Part shown: piece after piece, positions 9,812 to 18,951 of the stretch
Layout: every line of letters begins with the position of its first letter
Numbering within the stretch: position 1 is the first letter of the stretch
Assembly: GCA_963759095.1 (NCBI GenBank)
Contig: CAVWYF010000027.1
Span: 44,090-108,089 of the forward strand
Origin: Anderseniella sp963759095
GTDB lineage: Bacteria > Pseudomonadota > Alphaproteobacteria > Rhizobiales > Aestuariivirgaceae
Direction of reading: 5' to 3'
DNA length: 64,000 nucleotides
Made by a program: the position numbers and the translations under genes
Notes under the pieces: model-generated
Databases searched by the model: none
Seen by the model: only the letters and a program-made list of their open reading frames with translations
Told to the model about the DNA's origin: nothing

Positions 9812-10528
9812 ATGACCACGCACATTGTTTCTGCATTCGATGAGGATCTCGCAAAGCTGCGCAATCTGATTGCCCAGATGGGCGGCCTGGCGGAGGATCA
9901 GTTCGGCAAGGCCATTGATGCGTTGTCCACGTCGGACCGTGTCAAGGCGGAGCATATCATCGCAGCCGACGACAAGATCGACGTCCTCGAAAAGGAAGTA
10001 GAGGAAAATGCCATCAAGCTGATTGCCATGCGTCAACCCATGGCAGAGGATTTGCGCGCCATTATGGTTGCCATCCGCATTTCCTCCGATCTGGAACGGA
10101 TCGGCGATCTGGCCAAGAATATTGCCAAGAGAACCCTGGCCGTGAACGAGCCATTGCCGCGTTCGGTAAATGCGGGGATGAATCGGATGGCGGACCTCGC
10201 TCTGGAACAATTGGCCGATGTGCTGGATGCCTATGCAAGTCTTGATACCCAGAAGGCCAATGACGTCTGGCACAATGACAGTCGCATCGACACACTCTAC
10301 AACTCGGTTTTTCGCGAACTGCTGACCTACATGATGGAAGACGCACGCACCATCGGCATGTGTACCCATCTGCTGTTCGGCGCCAAGAACATTGAACGCA
10401 TTGGTGATCACACGACCAATATTGCCGAGAACATCCACTATCTCGTGACCGGAGATACGCTGGACGGTCCTCGGCCGAAGGAAGACAGCACGTCCCTGAC
10501 CCCTATTGAGTCGCGTGCCAAGAAGTAA
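9812..10528 (+). CDS. phoU: phosphate signalling protein PhoU
   Basis: A 238-aa protein made of two similar three-helix PhoU repeats. The metal-binding-type motifs D..DD/ADDKIDVLEKEVEE (first half) and DSRIDTLYNSVFREL (second half) are evident, as is the segment RIGDLAKNIAKR. It links the Pst transporter to PhoR and keeps the Pho regulon off in phosphate-rich conditions. It lies 46 bp after pstB and 30 bp before phoB on the same strand. Confidence 0.95.
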   Translation: MTTHIVSAFDEDLAKLRNLIAQMGGLAEDQFGKAIDALSTSDRVKAEHIIAADDKIDVLEKEVEENAIKLIAMRQPMAEDLRAIMVAIRISSDLERIGDLAKNIAKRTLAVNEPLPRSVNAGMNRMADLALEQLADVLDAYASLDTQKANDVWHNDSRIDTLYNSVFRELLTYMMEDARTIGMCTHLLFGAKNIERIGDHTTNIAENIHYLVTGDTLDGPRPKEDSTSLTPIESRAKK

Positions 10529-10558
10529 CTGTTTGATACGGCGATATGGAGCCTGCGA

Positions 10559-11263
10559 ATGCCTGCAAGTGTATTGATTGTTGAAGATGAAGAACCGATT
10601 CAGGAACTGCTCGCCTATAATTTTGAAGCCGAAGGCTACGCGGTGCGCATTCTCGACGGTTCGCAAGACGTGGTGCGTGACGTGCTCAATGATACGCCGG
10701 ACCTGATTGTGCTGGACTGGATGCTGCCCAATCTGTCGGGCATTGAGATCTGCCGGTCTCTCAGGGCGCGCTCTGAAACCCGCGAAGTGCCCATCATCAT
10801 GTTGACGGCACGCGGTGAGGAAACCGAGCGGGTGCGCGGTCTGGCCACCGGTGCCGACGATTATGTGGTCAAACCGTTCTCGGTGCCGGAGCTTCTGGCG
10901 CGGGTAAAGTCACTCTTGCGCCGGTCCAGTCCCGATGCCGTTGCCGATATGTTGCAGGCTGGAGATATATCTCTCGACCGCCGCACACGCCGGGTTCAGC
11001 GCTCCGGTCGTGATATCGACCTGTCGCCGACCGAGTTCAAACTGCTCGAACACATGATGCAGACGCCGGGACGTGTCTACACACGCTCGCAACTGCTCGA
11101 TTCAGTTTGGGGCAGGGATGTCTATGTGGATGAGCGCACTGTGGATGTACATGTGGGCAGACTGCGCAAGTCCATCAGCCGGGCCCGGGAAGTAAATCCG
11201 ATCCGCACAGTGCGCGGCATGGGCTATTCTTTCGATGAGCGCTTTGGAGCGGTCAAAGCCTGA
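10559..11263 (+). CDS. phoB: phosphate response regulator PhoB
   Basis: A 234-aa OmpR-type regulator. The receiver domain has the acidic pair EDEE near residue 9, the phospho-acceptor Asp in VLDWMLPN, the Thr in MLTARG and the Lys in VVKPFS. The C-terminal winged helix has SPTEFKLLEHMMQTPGRVYTR and the VDVHVGRLRKSI recognition region. It should bind the triple Pho box before pstS. It is the last gene of the cluster and ends just before a terminator shared with gcrA. Confidence 0.96.
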   Translation: MPASVLIVEDEEPIQELLAYNFEAEGYAVRILDGSQDVVRDVLNDTPDLIVLDWMLPNLSGIEICRSLRARSETREVPIIMLTARGEETERVRGLATGADDYVVKPFSVPELLARVKSLLRRSSPDAVADMLQAGDISLDRRTRRVQRSGRDIDLSPTEFKLLEHMMQTPGRVYTRSQLLDSVWGRDVYVDERTVDVHVGRLRKSISRAREVNPIRTVRGMGYSFDERFGAVKA

Positions 11264-11281
11264 TTACGCTTGTTTGCCGAC

Positions 11282-11315
11282 TAAAAAAACCCGGTGGAGC
11301 AGGTGCTCCACCGGG
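11282..11315. terminator. bidirectional terminator between phoB and gcrA
   Basis: A 12-bp perfect stem (CCCGGTGGAGCA at 11290-11301 with its complement at 11304-11315) is flanked on the left by seven A residues. That tract forms a U run after the hairpin for leftward transcripts from gcrA; rightward (phoB) it has only a weak T tract. Position between convergent genes supports this role. Confidence 0.85.
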
Positions 11316-11342
11316 TCTTGTAAAACTGTTGCGGTTTCGTTT

Positions 11343-11894
11343 CTAGCCCGTGCGGCGGCTTCTGTCTCGCTGTGGCTGATAGGCAAGGGCTGCATGACCG
11401 GCGCAATAAGGCGCACCGTCTTTGGGTGTCTTGCCGCAGAAGCAGAACTCTTCACTGCCGGGATCGCCAATCGGCCAGCGGCAGGTCTTGTCTGACAGCA
11501 TCAGTATGGTGACCCGCTCACCAACCGGAATATCGGCAATATGGATCGCTACCGGTTCCAGAATCGGCTCAGCTTTTACCGACGCCAGTGGTTTCAGTGC
11601 GTTGTTGCCCAACGTACGGGGCGCACTGCTTGCCGTGCTTGCCCTGCCGGGATGGCTGGGTTCACGTGTCTTGCGGGTACGTGGTGTTGAAACCCGCGCC
11701 CGTGTCACGCGTCCTGAAAGCCCCATACGGTGGACCTTGCCGATGACGGCGTTACGGGTCACACCGCCTGCAAGCTTCGCTGCTATCTGGCTGGCGCTCA
11801 GGCCTTCGGCCCACAACTTCTTCAGCAACTCGACCCGGTCGTCGGTCCAGGGAAGTTTTTGCGGGGGTTCACCCGGTAATTGTTCATCGCTCAC
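11343..11894 (-). CDS. gcrA: cell-cycle regulator GcrA
   Basis: A 183-aa protein whose N-terminal 60 residues match GcrA: WTDDRVELLKKLWAEGLSAS, QIAAKL, GVTRNAVIGKVHRMGLSGR. A basic Ser/Thr/Pro-rich linker and a C-terminal cysteine/histidine segment (CRWPIGDPG..FCFCG..YCAGH) complete the family architecture. GcrA binds sigma-70 RNA polymerase and activates promoters with CcrM-methylated GANTC sites. Start is GTG at 11894 with AAGGA about 9 nt upstream; it is 12-14 residues longer than typical GcrA before the WTDD motif. It is convergent with phoB and divergent from argD. Confidence 0.95.
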   Translation of the reverse strand: MSDEQLPGEPPQKLPWTDDRVELLKKLWAEGLSASQIAAKLAGGVTRNAVIGKVHRMGLSGRVTRARVSTPRTRKTREPSHPGRASTASSAPRTLGNNALKPLASVKAEPILEPVAIHIADIPVGERVTILMLSDKTCRWPIGDPGSEEFCFCGKTPKDGAPYCAGHAALAYQPQRDRSRRTG

Positions 11895-12073
11895 GAGCGG
11901 AATCCTTCTTCAATCGCCGGCCATTATCGGTTCGGCGTGAAACGCATATGTACGGACAGAAATCGCTACATTTCGTAGACTGTGATCGGGACCCTACTAA
12001 ATAGGCTGAATCTGACGCAAGAGTCAGGCAAGGGATTTCCCCGGTTTTCCCCAGCTTCGGCCCAAAAACATGG

Positions 12074-12088
12074 TTAACGACAAGTTAA
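12074..12088. promoter_or_regulatory. CtrA-type box (TTAA-N7-TTAA) in the gcrA-argD intergenic region
   Basis: A perfect TTAA-CGACAAG-TTAA lies about 180 bp upstream of gcrA and 214 bp upstream of argD. Three GANTC sites (12008-12012, 12021-12025, 12123-12127), the CcrM methylation target, flank it. In Caulobacter CtrA represses gcrA, so this placement makes biological sense. The remaining 400-bp region shows no other gene. Confidence 0.6.
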
Positions 12089-12301
12089 TCCCCAGCTTTG
12101 TGGCAGGTCGATGCGGCGTTCTGACTCAGGTAAGCCGCGTATTGCGATTTTGGGATCAGATTGTGGCAATTCCCTGCGGGGGTTCGCGTTGCCAAGGCGT
12201 CAAAAACACAATATACTGAGTATTGACGATATTTGCGCCGCCGCTTGCCGGTGGCGTTTGCAGTTTCAAGGGTTGGCGTACCCTGAAAGGTCTGTTTGAG
12301 T

Positions 12302-13489
12302 ATGACACAAGCTGTTCTGCCGACGTATAATCGCACAACGTTTTCCATTGAAAGCGGTGAAGGCGCATGGGTAAAGACATCTGACGGTCGCACTCTGCTT
12401 GATTTCGGGGCAGGCATTGCGGTCAATTCACTGGGACATTGTCATCCGCATCTGGTGGATACTCTCAAAAAACAGGCTGAAAAGCTGTGGCATACGTCAA
12501 ATCTGTATCGCATTCCCGAAGGCGAGCGCCTTGCTGAACGCCTCTGTGAGGCAACTTTTGCAGACACGGTGTTCTTCACCAATTCCGGTGGAGAAGCGAT
12601 GGAGTGCTCCATCAAGATGGCGCGCAAGTACCACGCCGCTTGCGGTCATCCTGAGAAATTCCGCCTGATCACGTTCGAAGGCGCGTTTCACGGCCGCACA
12701 CTGGCAACCATAGCCGCCGGCGGCCAGCAAAAGTATATCGACGGCTTTGGCCCTGCCGTGGAAGGCTTTGACCAGGTGCCGTTTGCCGATCATGAGGCAG
12801 TTGAAAAAGCCATTGGGCCTGAAACCGCCGGCATCCTGATAGAACCCATCCAGGGCGAAGGCGGTATCAGGCCTGTGCCTGCCAAATGCCTCAAGGGGTT
12901 GCGCGAACTGTGCGACAAACATGGCATTCTTTTGGTGTTCGACGAGATCCAGTGTGGCATGGGCCGTACCGGTAAACTGTTTGCGCACCAGCATTCGTCC
13001 ATCGTGCCTGACATCATGGCGTCGGCAAAAGGCATTGGTGGCGGCTATCCACTGGGGGCCTGCCTTGCAACGTCGGAAGCTGCCAAGGGCATGGTTGCCG
13101 GGTCTCACGGGTCAACCTATGGCGGTAACCCGATGGCCATGGCCATCGGCAATGCCGTGCTCGACGTCGTCCTGGAAGAGGGCTTTCTGGATCATGTAAA
13201 TCAGATGTCGTTGTTGTTGAGCCAGAAGCTTGCAGGCCTGACGGACGAGTTCCCGGATATCCTTGGCGGTGCGCGCGGCACCGGACTGATGCTCGGTCTG
13301 GAATGCAAGGTTCCAAACACCGAACTGCAGGCGGCCTGCGTTTCCAATGACCTGCTGGTCGTGGCAGCCGGTGACAATGTAGTGCGCCTGCTGCCGCCGC
13401 TGAACATCTCCGCTGATGAAGTTTCCCAGGCTGTAACGCGCATTGAAGCAGCTTGCCGCCAACTTCGATCATCGAGCGCCAACAACTAG
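12302..13489 (+). CDS. argD: acetylornithine aminotransferase
   Basis: A 395-aa class-III PLP aminotransferase. Visible family marks are FTNSGGEAMECSIKMARKY, GAFHGRTLA, the EPIQGEGG segment, DEIQCGMGRTGK and the PLP lysine in SAKGIGGGYPLGA. It converts N-acetylglutamate semialdehyde to N-acetylornithine in arginine synthesis. ATG at 12302 is preferred to an in-frame TTG 6 bp upstream; GAAAGG lies about 12 nt before it. It is followed by argF and hslO on the same strand, an order common in alphaproteobacteria. Confidence 0.93.
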   Translation: MTQAVLPTYNRTTFSIESGEGAWVKTSDGRTLLDFGAGIAVNSLGHCHPHLVDTLKKQAEKLWHTSNLYRIPEGERLAERLCEATFADTVFFTNSGGEAMECSIKMARKYHAACGHPEKFRLITFEGAFHGRTLATIAAGGQQKYIDGFGPAVEGFDQVPFADHEAVEKAIGPETAGILIEPIQGEGGIRPVPAKCLKGLRELCDKHGILLVFDEIQCGMGRTGKLFAHQHSSIVPDIMASAKGIGGGYPLGACLATSEAAKGMVAGSHGSTYGGNPMAMAIGNAVLDVVLEEGFLDHVNQMSLLLSQKLAGLTDEFPDILGGARGTGLMLGLECKVPNTELQAACVSNDLLVVAAGDNVVRLLPPLNISADEVSQAVTRIEAACRQLRSSSANN

Positions 13490-13544
13490 AAATCCGTTTC
13501 AATTCGGGGTCCAGGCCTCGCTCTAAGGGGTTCCGGCATACATC

Positions 13545-14480
13545 ATGTCTGACACAACGAAATCATTTTTGGATATCTCAGGCGTCTCGACCGACGACCT
13601 CAACGCAATACTGTCCGGCGCATTGTCTGCAAAGCGCGCCCGTGCCGGATTGCCGAAAGGCGTCGCAGACGGTCAGCGCCCGCTTGAAGGCCACGTGCTG
13701 GCCATGATCTTTGAAAAACCGTCAACCCGGACGCGCGTGTCGTTCGATGTTGCGATCCGTCAACTGGGCGGTGAGTCACTTGTGCTGTCGGCTGCTGATC
13801 TGCAACTTGGCCGTGGTGAGACGGTGGGCGACACGGCCCGCGTCCTGTCCCGCATGGTCGATGCCATCATGCTGCGGACACATGGTGAGGAAAACCTGCA
13901 CGAGCTTGCCGCGGAGGCAACGGTGCCGGTGATCAACGGGCTGACAGATACATCGCATCCGTGTCAGATCATGGCAGACCTGCTTACCTTGCAGGAACAT
14001 AAAGGTGCCATACCCGGCAAGTCTGTCGCCTGGGTGGGCGACGGCAACAATGTGCTGACATCGTGGATCCATGCTGCCGGCAAGCTCGACTTTGAACTCC
14101 GGGTGGCAACGCCGCCGGAACTTGCTCCCGACGACGCAGCGCTTGAATGGGCCTCAGCCAATGGCGTCAAGCTGCATCTGGGCACCGATCCGCAGGATGC
14201 AGTGTCCGGTGCCGATTGCGTGGTCACCGATACCTGGGTTTCAATGAATGATAAGGACGCAACAAACCGGCATAATCTGCTGATGCCCTATCAGGTAAAC
14301 GATGCCCTGATGGCGCGTGCCGACAAGGACGCCGTCTTCATGCACTGCCTCCCGGCCCACCGGGAAGAAGAGGTCACAGGTTCCGTCATAGATGGCGCGC
14401 AGTCGGTTGTCTTTGATGAGGCGGAAAACCGGCTTCACGCGCAAAAAGCCATCCTGCGCTGGTGTCTCGGTAAGTTGTAA
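13545..14480 (+). CDS. argF: ornithine carbamoyltransferase
   Basis: A 311-aa transcarbamylase. The carbamoyl-phosphate motif STRTR (within FEKPSTRTRVSFD), the HPCQ motif (DTSHPCQIMADLL) and the ornithine-site HCLPAHR are all intact. It makes citrulline from ornithine and carbamoyl phosphate. It follows argD by 55 bp with AAGGGG before the start, and its stop lies 8 bp before hslO, suggesting a three-gene operon. Confidence 0.96.
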   Translation: MSDTTKSFLDISGVSTDDLNAILSGALSAKRARAGLPKGVADGQRPLEGHVLAMIFEKPSTRTRVSFDVAIRQLGGESLVLSAADLQLGRGETVGDTARVLSRMVDAIMLRTHGEENLHELAAEATVPVINGLTDTSHPCQIMADLLTLQEHKGAIPGKSVAWVGDGNNVLTSWIHAAGKLDFELRVATPPELAPDDAALEWASANGVKLHLGTDPQDAVSGADCVVTDTWVSMNDKDATNRHNLLMPYQVNDALMARADKDAVFMHCLPAHREEEVTGSVIDGAQSVVFDEAENRLHAQKAILRWCLGKL

Positions 14481-14488
14481 GAAAAGAA

Positions 14489-15493
14489 ATGGGAACGGAT
14501 CTGAACGTGACAGAACCCTCGATGCTCGACATAACCACCGTGATTTCGGTGGAGGACGCGGTGCTGCCGTTTGATATCAAGCCGCTTGGCGTGCGCGGTC
14601 GAGTGGTGCGCCTTGGCGGTATTCTGGATGACATCCTGAACCGTCATGATTACCCGATGGCGGCATCTGCAATCCTGGCAGAAGCTGTTGCGCTGGTGGC
14701 CATGTTCGGTGCCATGCTGAAGTTCGATGGCAAGTTCATCCTGCAGACGTCAACCGATGGGCCGGTGTCCATGCTGGTGGCGGACTTTGTGTCACCCGAC
14801 CAGGTCAGGGGCTATGCGCGTGTCGATATTGATGCGCTGGCGCGTCTGGAGGAAAGCGGTGCCATCACCGCCCAGGCCGTGATCGGAAACGGACATCTCG
14901 CCATGACGGTAGACCAGGGTGAGGACATGGAGCGTTATCAGGGCATTGTCGGGCTCGACAACGCCACGCTGGTTGACGCAGCCCATGACTATTTTCGCCA
15001 GTCCGAACAAATCCCGACCCTGTTGCGCCTGGCGTCGGGTCCGCTGGTCGGCCGTGCGGGACAGCAGGACAAATGGCGCGCCGGCGCCATCATGATCCAG
15101 CATCTGCCGGAAGACGGCGGCATCAGCCCCATGCAGGTCTATTCCGGTGATGATCCGTCAGGTGATGGTGAGCCCGAAATTGATGAAGACGACAATTGGC
15201 GCAAGGCAAAACTGTTGCTGGAAACCGTCGAGGATCACGAACTGATCGATCCGCTGCTGTCGTCGGAACGGGTGCTGTACAGGTTGTTCCACGAAGACGG
15301 CGTCACCGTCTATCCGGAACTGAAACTGCAGCGTTATTGTTCCTGTTCGGCAGATCGGCTGAAGGGCATTCTTGCCAACATGCCCGCCGACGACAAGGCG
15401 CACATGGCCGAGGATGGCAAGATAGATGTGAAATGTGAATTCTGCTCGGCGAGTTATCGGTTCGATGCGGATGAAATCCTGAAAGCCGATTAG
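14489..15493 (+). CDS. hslO: redox-regulated holdase chaperone Hsp33
   Basis: A 334-aa Hsp33. The C-terminal zinc centre is present as CSCS ... CEFC (residues about 287-321), the four cysteines that release zinc and form disulfides on oxidative stress. The N-terminal segment DDILNRHDYP and the central region fit the family. Its last 4 bp overlap the end of the convergent argE (TTAG at 15490-15493), leaving no room for a separate terminator between them. Confidence 0.94.
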   Translation: MGTDLNVTEPSMLDITTVISVEDAVLPFDIKPLGVRGRVVRLGGILDDILNRHDYPMAASAILAEAVALVAMFGAMLKFDGKFILQTSTDGPVSMLVADFVSPDQVRGYARVDIDALARLEESGAITAQAVIGNGHLAMTVDQGEDMERYQGIVGLDNATLVDAAHDYFRQSEQIPTLLRLASGPLVGRAGQQDKWRAGAIMIQHLPEDGGISPMQVYSGDDPSGDGEPEIDEDDNWRKAKLLLETVEDHELIDPLLSSERVLYRLFHEDGVTVYPELKLQRYCSCSADRLKGILANMPADDKAHMAEDGKIDVKCEFCSASYRFDADEILKAD

Positions 15494-16653
15494 GCAGCAC
15501 TGAGTTCGTCACCAAGCAGGGCGAGAAACCTGTCACACTCCACAAGCTGGCTTGCGGCGACGAACTCGTCCGGCTTGTGGGCTTGGTCAATCGACCCCGG
15601 CCCGCAGATCACGGTCGACATGCCTGCTGCCTGGAAGTGGCCGGCTTCGGTCCCGTAGGATACAACGCCCGTGCGGTTCGAGCCGGTCAGCCGCATGGCG
15701 AGTGACTTCGCCTCTCCGTCCGGTTCCGGTTCCAGTCCGGGCACATTGACATAATTGTCTGTCTCGATCCCGGCATCCGGGTAGGCCGCGCGGATCACCT
15801 CATTGCGAGCTTTCACAAATCGCGCCACCCGGTCGCGAATTTCACTGGTATCCTGATCCGGCAGCAACCGGGCCTCCCACGAGATTGTAGCCAGGTTAGG
15901 TACGATATTCACTGTCGTGCCGGAATGGACGGCGCCCACGTGCACGGTCGTGAAGGCCGGGTCGAACGGGCAGTCCTTGTTTTCCTTGTCGCGCATTTCC
16001 TGCGCAATGGTTTTGATTTCAGTGATGAGAAGGTTGGCTTCATTGAGGGCACTCCATCCCAGAGCAGGTTTGCTGGAATGTGCTTCAACACCGGTGATGG
16101 TTGTCAGAAAAGCCTGGCATGCCTTCTGGCCTGTCATCACATCCATCATGGTCGGCTCGCCGACAATACAAACCGACGGTGTCGGCATGTCGTGGCCAAA
16201 TCGCCTGACGGCAGGGATCACACCTTCGCAGCTCACCTCTTCATCACACGAAAACACCAGGTGAACCGGGCGGTTCAGATTGCGTGCCTTCAGGTGCGGG
16301 ACGGCGGCCAGACAGCACGCCAGAAACCCTTTCATGTCGCAGGTGCCCCGGCCAAACAGATCGCCGTTAATATCCGTCATGGAGAACGGGTCTGTCGCCC
16401 AGGTCTGACCGGTCACCGGGACCGTGTCGGTGTGGCCCGACAGGACTACCCCACCATCAACGGCTGGGCCGATGCTGGCGACAAGATTGGTCTTGCCGGG
16501 TGCGTAATCTGCCCGGATCGTTTCGATGCCCTGGCCACGCAGAAACGCCTCGGCAAATTCGATCAACGGAAAATTGGAGTTGCACGACGTGGTATCAAAG
16601 CTGATCAGGTGCCCCAGCATTTCTGCTGACGACATGGGTTGCAGGTTGCTCAA
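15490..16653 (-). CDS. argE: acetylornithine deacetylase
   Basis: A 387-aa M20 metallopeptidase-family enzyme. Metal ligands are visible in SGHTDTVPV (His, with the downstream catalytic Asp), RGTCDMKGF (bridging Asp), SCDEEVSCEG (catalytic Glu plus ligand Glu) and GEPT (Asp/Glu ligand region); a late PGSIDQAHKPDEF gives the last His. It removes acetate from N-acetylornithine. It fits the arginine theme of the adjacent argD and argF but faces the opposite way. Confidence 0.92.
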   Translation of the reverse strand: MSNLQPMSSAEMLGHLISFDTTSCNSNFPLIEFAEAFLRGQGIETIRADYAPGKTNLVASIGPAVDGGVVLSGHTDTVPVTGQTWATDPFSMTDINGDLFGRGTCDMKGFLACCLAAVPHLKARNLNRPVHLVFSCDEEVSCEGVIPAVRRFGHDMPTPSVCIVGEPTMMDVMTGQKACQAFLTTITGVEAHSSKPALGWSALNEANLLITEIKTIAQEMRDKENKDCPFDPAFTTVHVGAVHSGTTVNIVPNLATISWEARLLPDQDTSEIRDRVARFVKARNEVIRAAYPDAGIETDNYVNVPGLEPEPDGEAKSLAMRLTGSNRTGVVSYGTEAGHFQAAGMSTVICGPGSIDQAHKPDEFVAASQLVECDRFLALLGDELSAA

Positions 16654-16683
16654 GGCTAGAGGTCTCCAAATTCACAGTGGCAG

Positions 16684-17082
16684 TCAGTTGATGGTAAGTT
16701 GGGCATCCGGCGAGTCCAGGGAAAACGCCGGGACTTCAACCTGCAACATCTCCCCGTTGGTCCCTTCCATCGTGTAGAAGCCTGCCATGAAACCGCTTGG
16801 TGTGGCGAGCGGGCAGCCGGAGGTGTATTCAAATCGCTCGCCGGGCCCGAGCGTCGGCTGCTTGCCGATGACGCCTTCACCGTCAACATCCTGGCGTTGA
16901 CCGTTGGCATCAATGATTTCCCAATGTCGTGTGCGCAAGGTCACAGTCTCGTTGCCCTTGTTCTCGATGGATACCGTATAGGCCCAGACATAGTAGTTTT
17001 CGTCAGGGTCGGAGCGGTCGTCCAGGTACTGCGGCAGGACCGATACTTCTATGTCGTGGGTAACCGCCTGATACATGTCCAT
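16684..17082 (-). CDS. apaG: ApaG-domain protein
   Basis: A 132-aa protein formed almost entirely of the ApaG fibronectin-III-like fold: YVWAYTVSIENKG, LRTRHWEIIDANG, the VDGEGVIGKQPTLGPG core and SGCPLATPSGFMAG. In Salmonella it affects cobalt/magnesium efflux phenotypes; its biochemical role is not settled. The start could be Met1 or Met3. It is 30 bp upstream of argE on the same strand and may be cotranscribed with it. Confidence 0.9.
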   Translation of the reverse strand: MDMYQAVTHDIEVSVLPQYLDDRSDPDENYYVWAYTVSIENKGNETVTLRTRHWEIIDANGQRQDVDGEGVIGKQPTLGPGERFEYTSGCPLATPSGFMAGFYTMEGTNGEMLQVEVPAFSLDSPDAQLTIN

Positions 17083-17271
17083 GATTCGCTTTGCCGTTGG
17101 TTTGTGTGAACGCCTTTGGCGGTTCCTGTGAAAGTTCGGATCAAACGTCTTGGTGTGCCTGTTTATCCACGAAAATCAACCTGCATGCGACAGTTAAGTG
17201 GTAGTTACAGCCGACACCGAATGGCTGATATGCTAATTCTGTTATCTGAAACGCATCAGAAAGCATTACAG

Positions 17272-18372
17272 ATGACCACTCAAGCTGCAAATGGCATTGC
17301 GCCCGCCCATATTATTCGCCAAATGGTCGAGACGGGCCACATTATTGCTGAAAGTGCTCTGGATGTGGATCAGGTGCAGCCCGCCAGCCTCGATTTGCGG
17401 CTGGGAGAGGTGGCTTGGCGGGTGCGTGCATCGTTCATGCCCGGCCCGCGCCACACGGTAGCTGACCGGCTCGACCAGCTTTCCCTGCACAAGATCGATC
17501 TGACGGACGGCGCGGTACTGGAAGTTGGCTGTGTGTACATCGTACCGCTGCTGGAATTGCTGGCACTTGACGACACCATGTCGGCAGCGGCCAACCCAAA
17601 AAGCTCAACCGGCAGGCTCGATATTTTCACCCGCGTCATCGCCGACCAGGCGGCCGAATTTGACACCGTGCCTACTGGATACAAAGGCCCGCTGTATGCT
17701 GAAATATCACCGCGGACCTTCCCGATCCTGGTCAGAACCGGTTCACGCCTGTCACAAATCCGCTTTCGAGCCGGCAATGTGTCGCCCAGCGACGATCTGA
17801 TCCACGAACTGCACAATCAAAAGCCGCTGGTCACCTCTGGAGATGTCTCCATAGACAATGGCATCGCCTTGAGCGTTGACCTGTCGAGTTTCGCTGACAA
17901 TCAGCCGGTCGGGTTCCGCGCCAAGCGCCATTCCGGTCTGGTGGATGTGGACCGCAAGGCCGGTCTTGAGGTTCTCGATTACTGGGATCCGATCTGGCAA
18001 CGCGGCTCCCTGATCCTCGACCCGGACCAGTTTTACATTCTGGCCTCAAAGGAAGCCGTGCGCGTGCCGCCGACCCATGCCGCTGAAATGGTGCCGTTCA
18101 ATCCGCTGGTTGGCGAGTTTCGTGTACACTATGCCGGCTTTTTTGACCCCGGTTTCGGTGATGTGTCGGGCGACGGCGAAGGCTCGCGGGCCGTGCTGGA
18201 GGTCCGCAGCCATGAAGTGCCGTTCATCCTCGAAGACGGCCAGATAATCGGTCGCCTCGTCTATGAACCGCTCAGCGAGCCGCCTGAAACCGTTTACGGC
18301 CAGGGTATCGGCTCAAACTACCAGAAGCAGGGTTTGAAGCTGTCAAAACATTTCAAGGCTTTTGAGGGTTGA
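17272..18372 (+). CDS. dcd: dCTP deaminase, long alphaproteobacterial form
   Basis: About 366 aa, roughly twice the size of E. coli Dcd. The first half has the trimeric dUTPase/Dcd fold signature VQPASLDLRLGEVAWRVR and YAEISPRTFPILVRTGSRL. The second half repeats a related domain (HYAGFFDPGFGD, SRAVLEVRSHEVPFILEDGQ), as in annotated long 2'-deoxycytidine 5'-triphosphate deaminases. It would produce dUTP from dCTP for dTMP synthesis. ATG at 17272 is chosen where family similarity begins; the frame is open from 17116, but those residues look non-conserved. Confidence 0.85.
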   Translation: MTTQAANGIAPAHIIRQMVETGHIIAESALDVDQVQPASLDLRLGEVAWRVRASFMPGPRHTVADRLDQLSLHKIDLTDGAVLEVGCVYIVPLLELLALDDTMSAAANPKSSTGRLDIFTRVIADQAAEFDTVPTGYKGPLYAEISPRTFPILVRTGSRLSQIRFRAGNVSPSDDLIHELHNQKPLVTSGDVSIDNGIALSVDLSSFADNQPVGFRAKRHSGLVDVDRKAGLEVLDYWDPIWQRGSLILDPDQFYILASKEAVRVPPTHAAEMVPFNPLVGEFRVHYAGFFDPGFGDVSGDGEGSRAVLEVRSHEVPFILEDGQIIGRLVYEPLSEPPETVYGQGIGSNYQKQGLKLSKHFKAFEG

Positions 18373-18383
18373 GTTTGAGTTTG

Positions 18384-18899
18384 ATTCCGCTCACGCCAGC
18401 AGCCTGACGGCTGCGCTCCGCTAGGGCGCACTTCGTGCGGCGGCCGGTCGGCCTTGCCTCAGCACGTTCCGTGCTTCGGAGGAGTTCATCACTACGGTAG
18501 TACGGGGTCGGAGAACGGCCCGAACGAAGTGAGGAAAGCTGTTCGAGCAATAGTGTTTATTCCGCTCACGCCAGCAGCCTGACGGCTGCGCTCCGCTAGG
18601 GCGCACTTCGTGCGGCGGCCGGTCGGCCTTGCCTCAGCACGTTCCGTGCTTCGGAGGAGTTCATCACTACGGTAGTACGGGGTCGGAGAACGGCCCGAAC
18701 GAAGTGAGGAAAGCTGTTCGAGCAATAGTGTTTATTCCGCTCACGCCAGCAGCCTGACGGCTGCGCTCCGCTAGGGCGCACTTCGTGCGGCGGCCGGTCG
18801 GCCTTGCCTCAACACGTTCCGTGCTTCGGACTGGAGTTCATCACTACGGTAGTACGGGGTCGGAGAACGGCCCGAACGAAGTGAGGAAAGCTGTTCGAC
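18384..18899. repeat. three tandem copies of a 175-bp hairpin-rich repeat
   Basis: Copies start at 18384, 18559 and 18734, an exact 175-bp period. Copies 1 and 2 look identical; copy 3 has a G-to-A change, a 2-bp insertion near 18831 and a diverged end. Each unit contains several hairpins: GCAGCC-TGAC-GGCTGC, CGCAC-TT-CGTGCG, GGCCG-GT-CGGCC, GCAC-GTTCC-GTGC and ACTAC-G-GTAGT. It fills the gap between the convergent dcd and lepA. It is not CRISPR-like: units abut and there are no spacers. Confidence 0.92.
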
Positions 18900-18951
18900 C
18901 AACAAAAACACAGCAAAACCGGGACAAGCCGTTCGACGGCGATAAACCCTT

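Noticed and set aside
18384..18899. Possible CRISPR array
   Set aside because: Units are 175 bp and directly abut with no variable spacers, and no cas genes are present.
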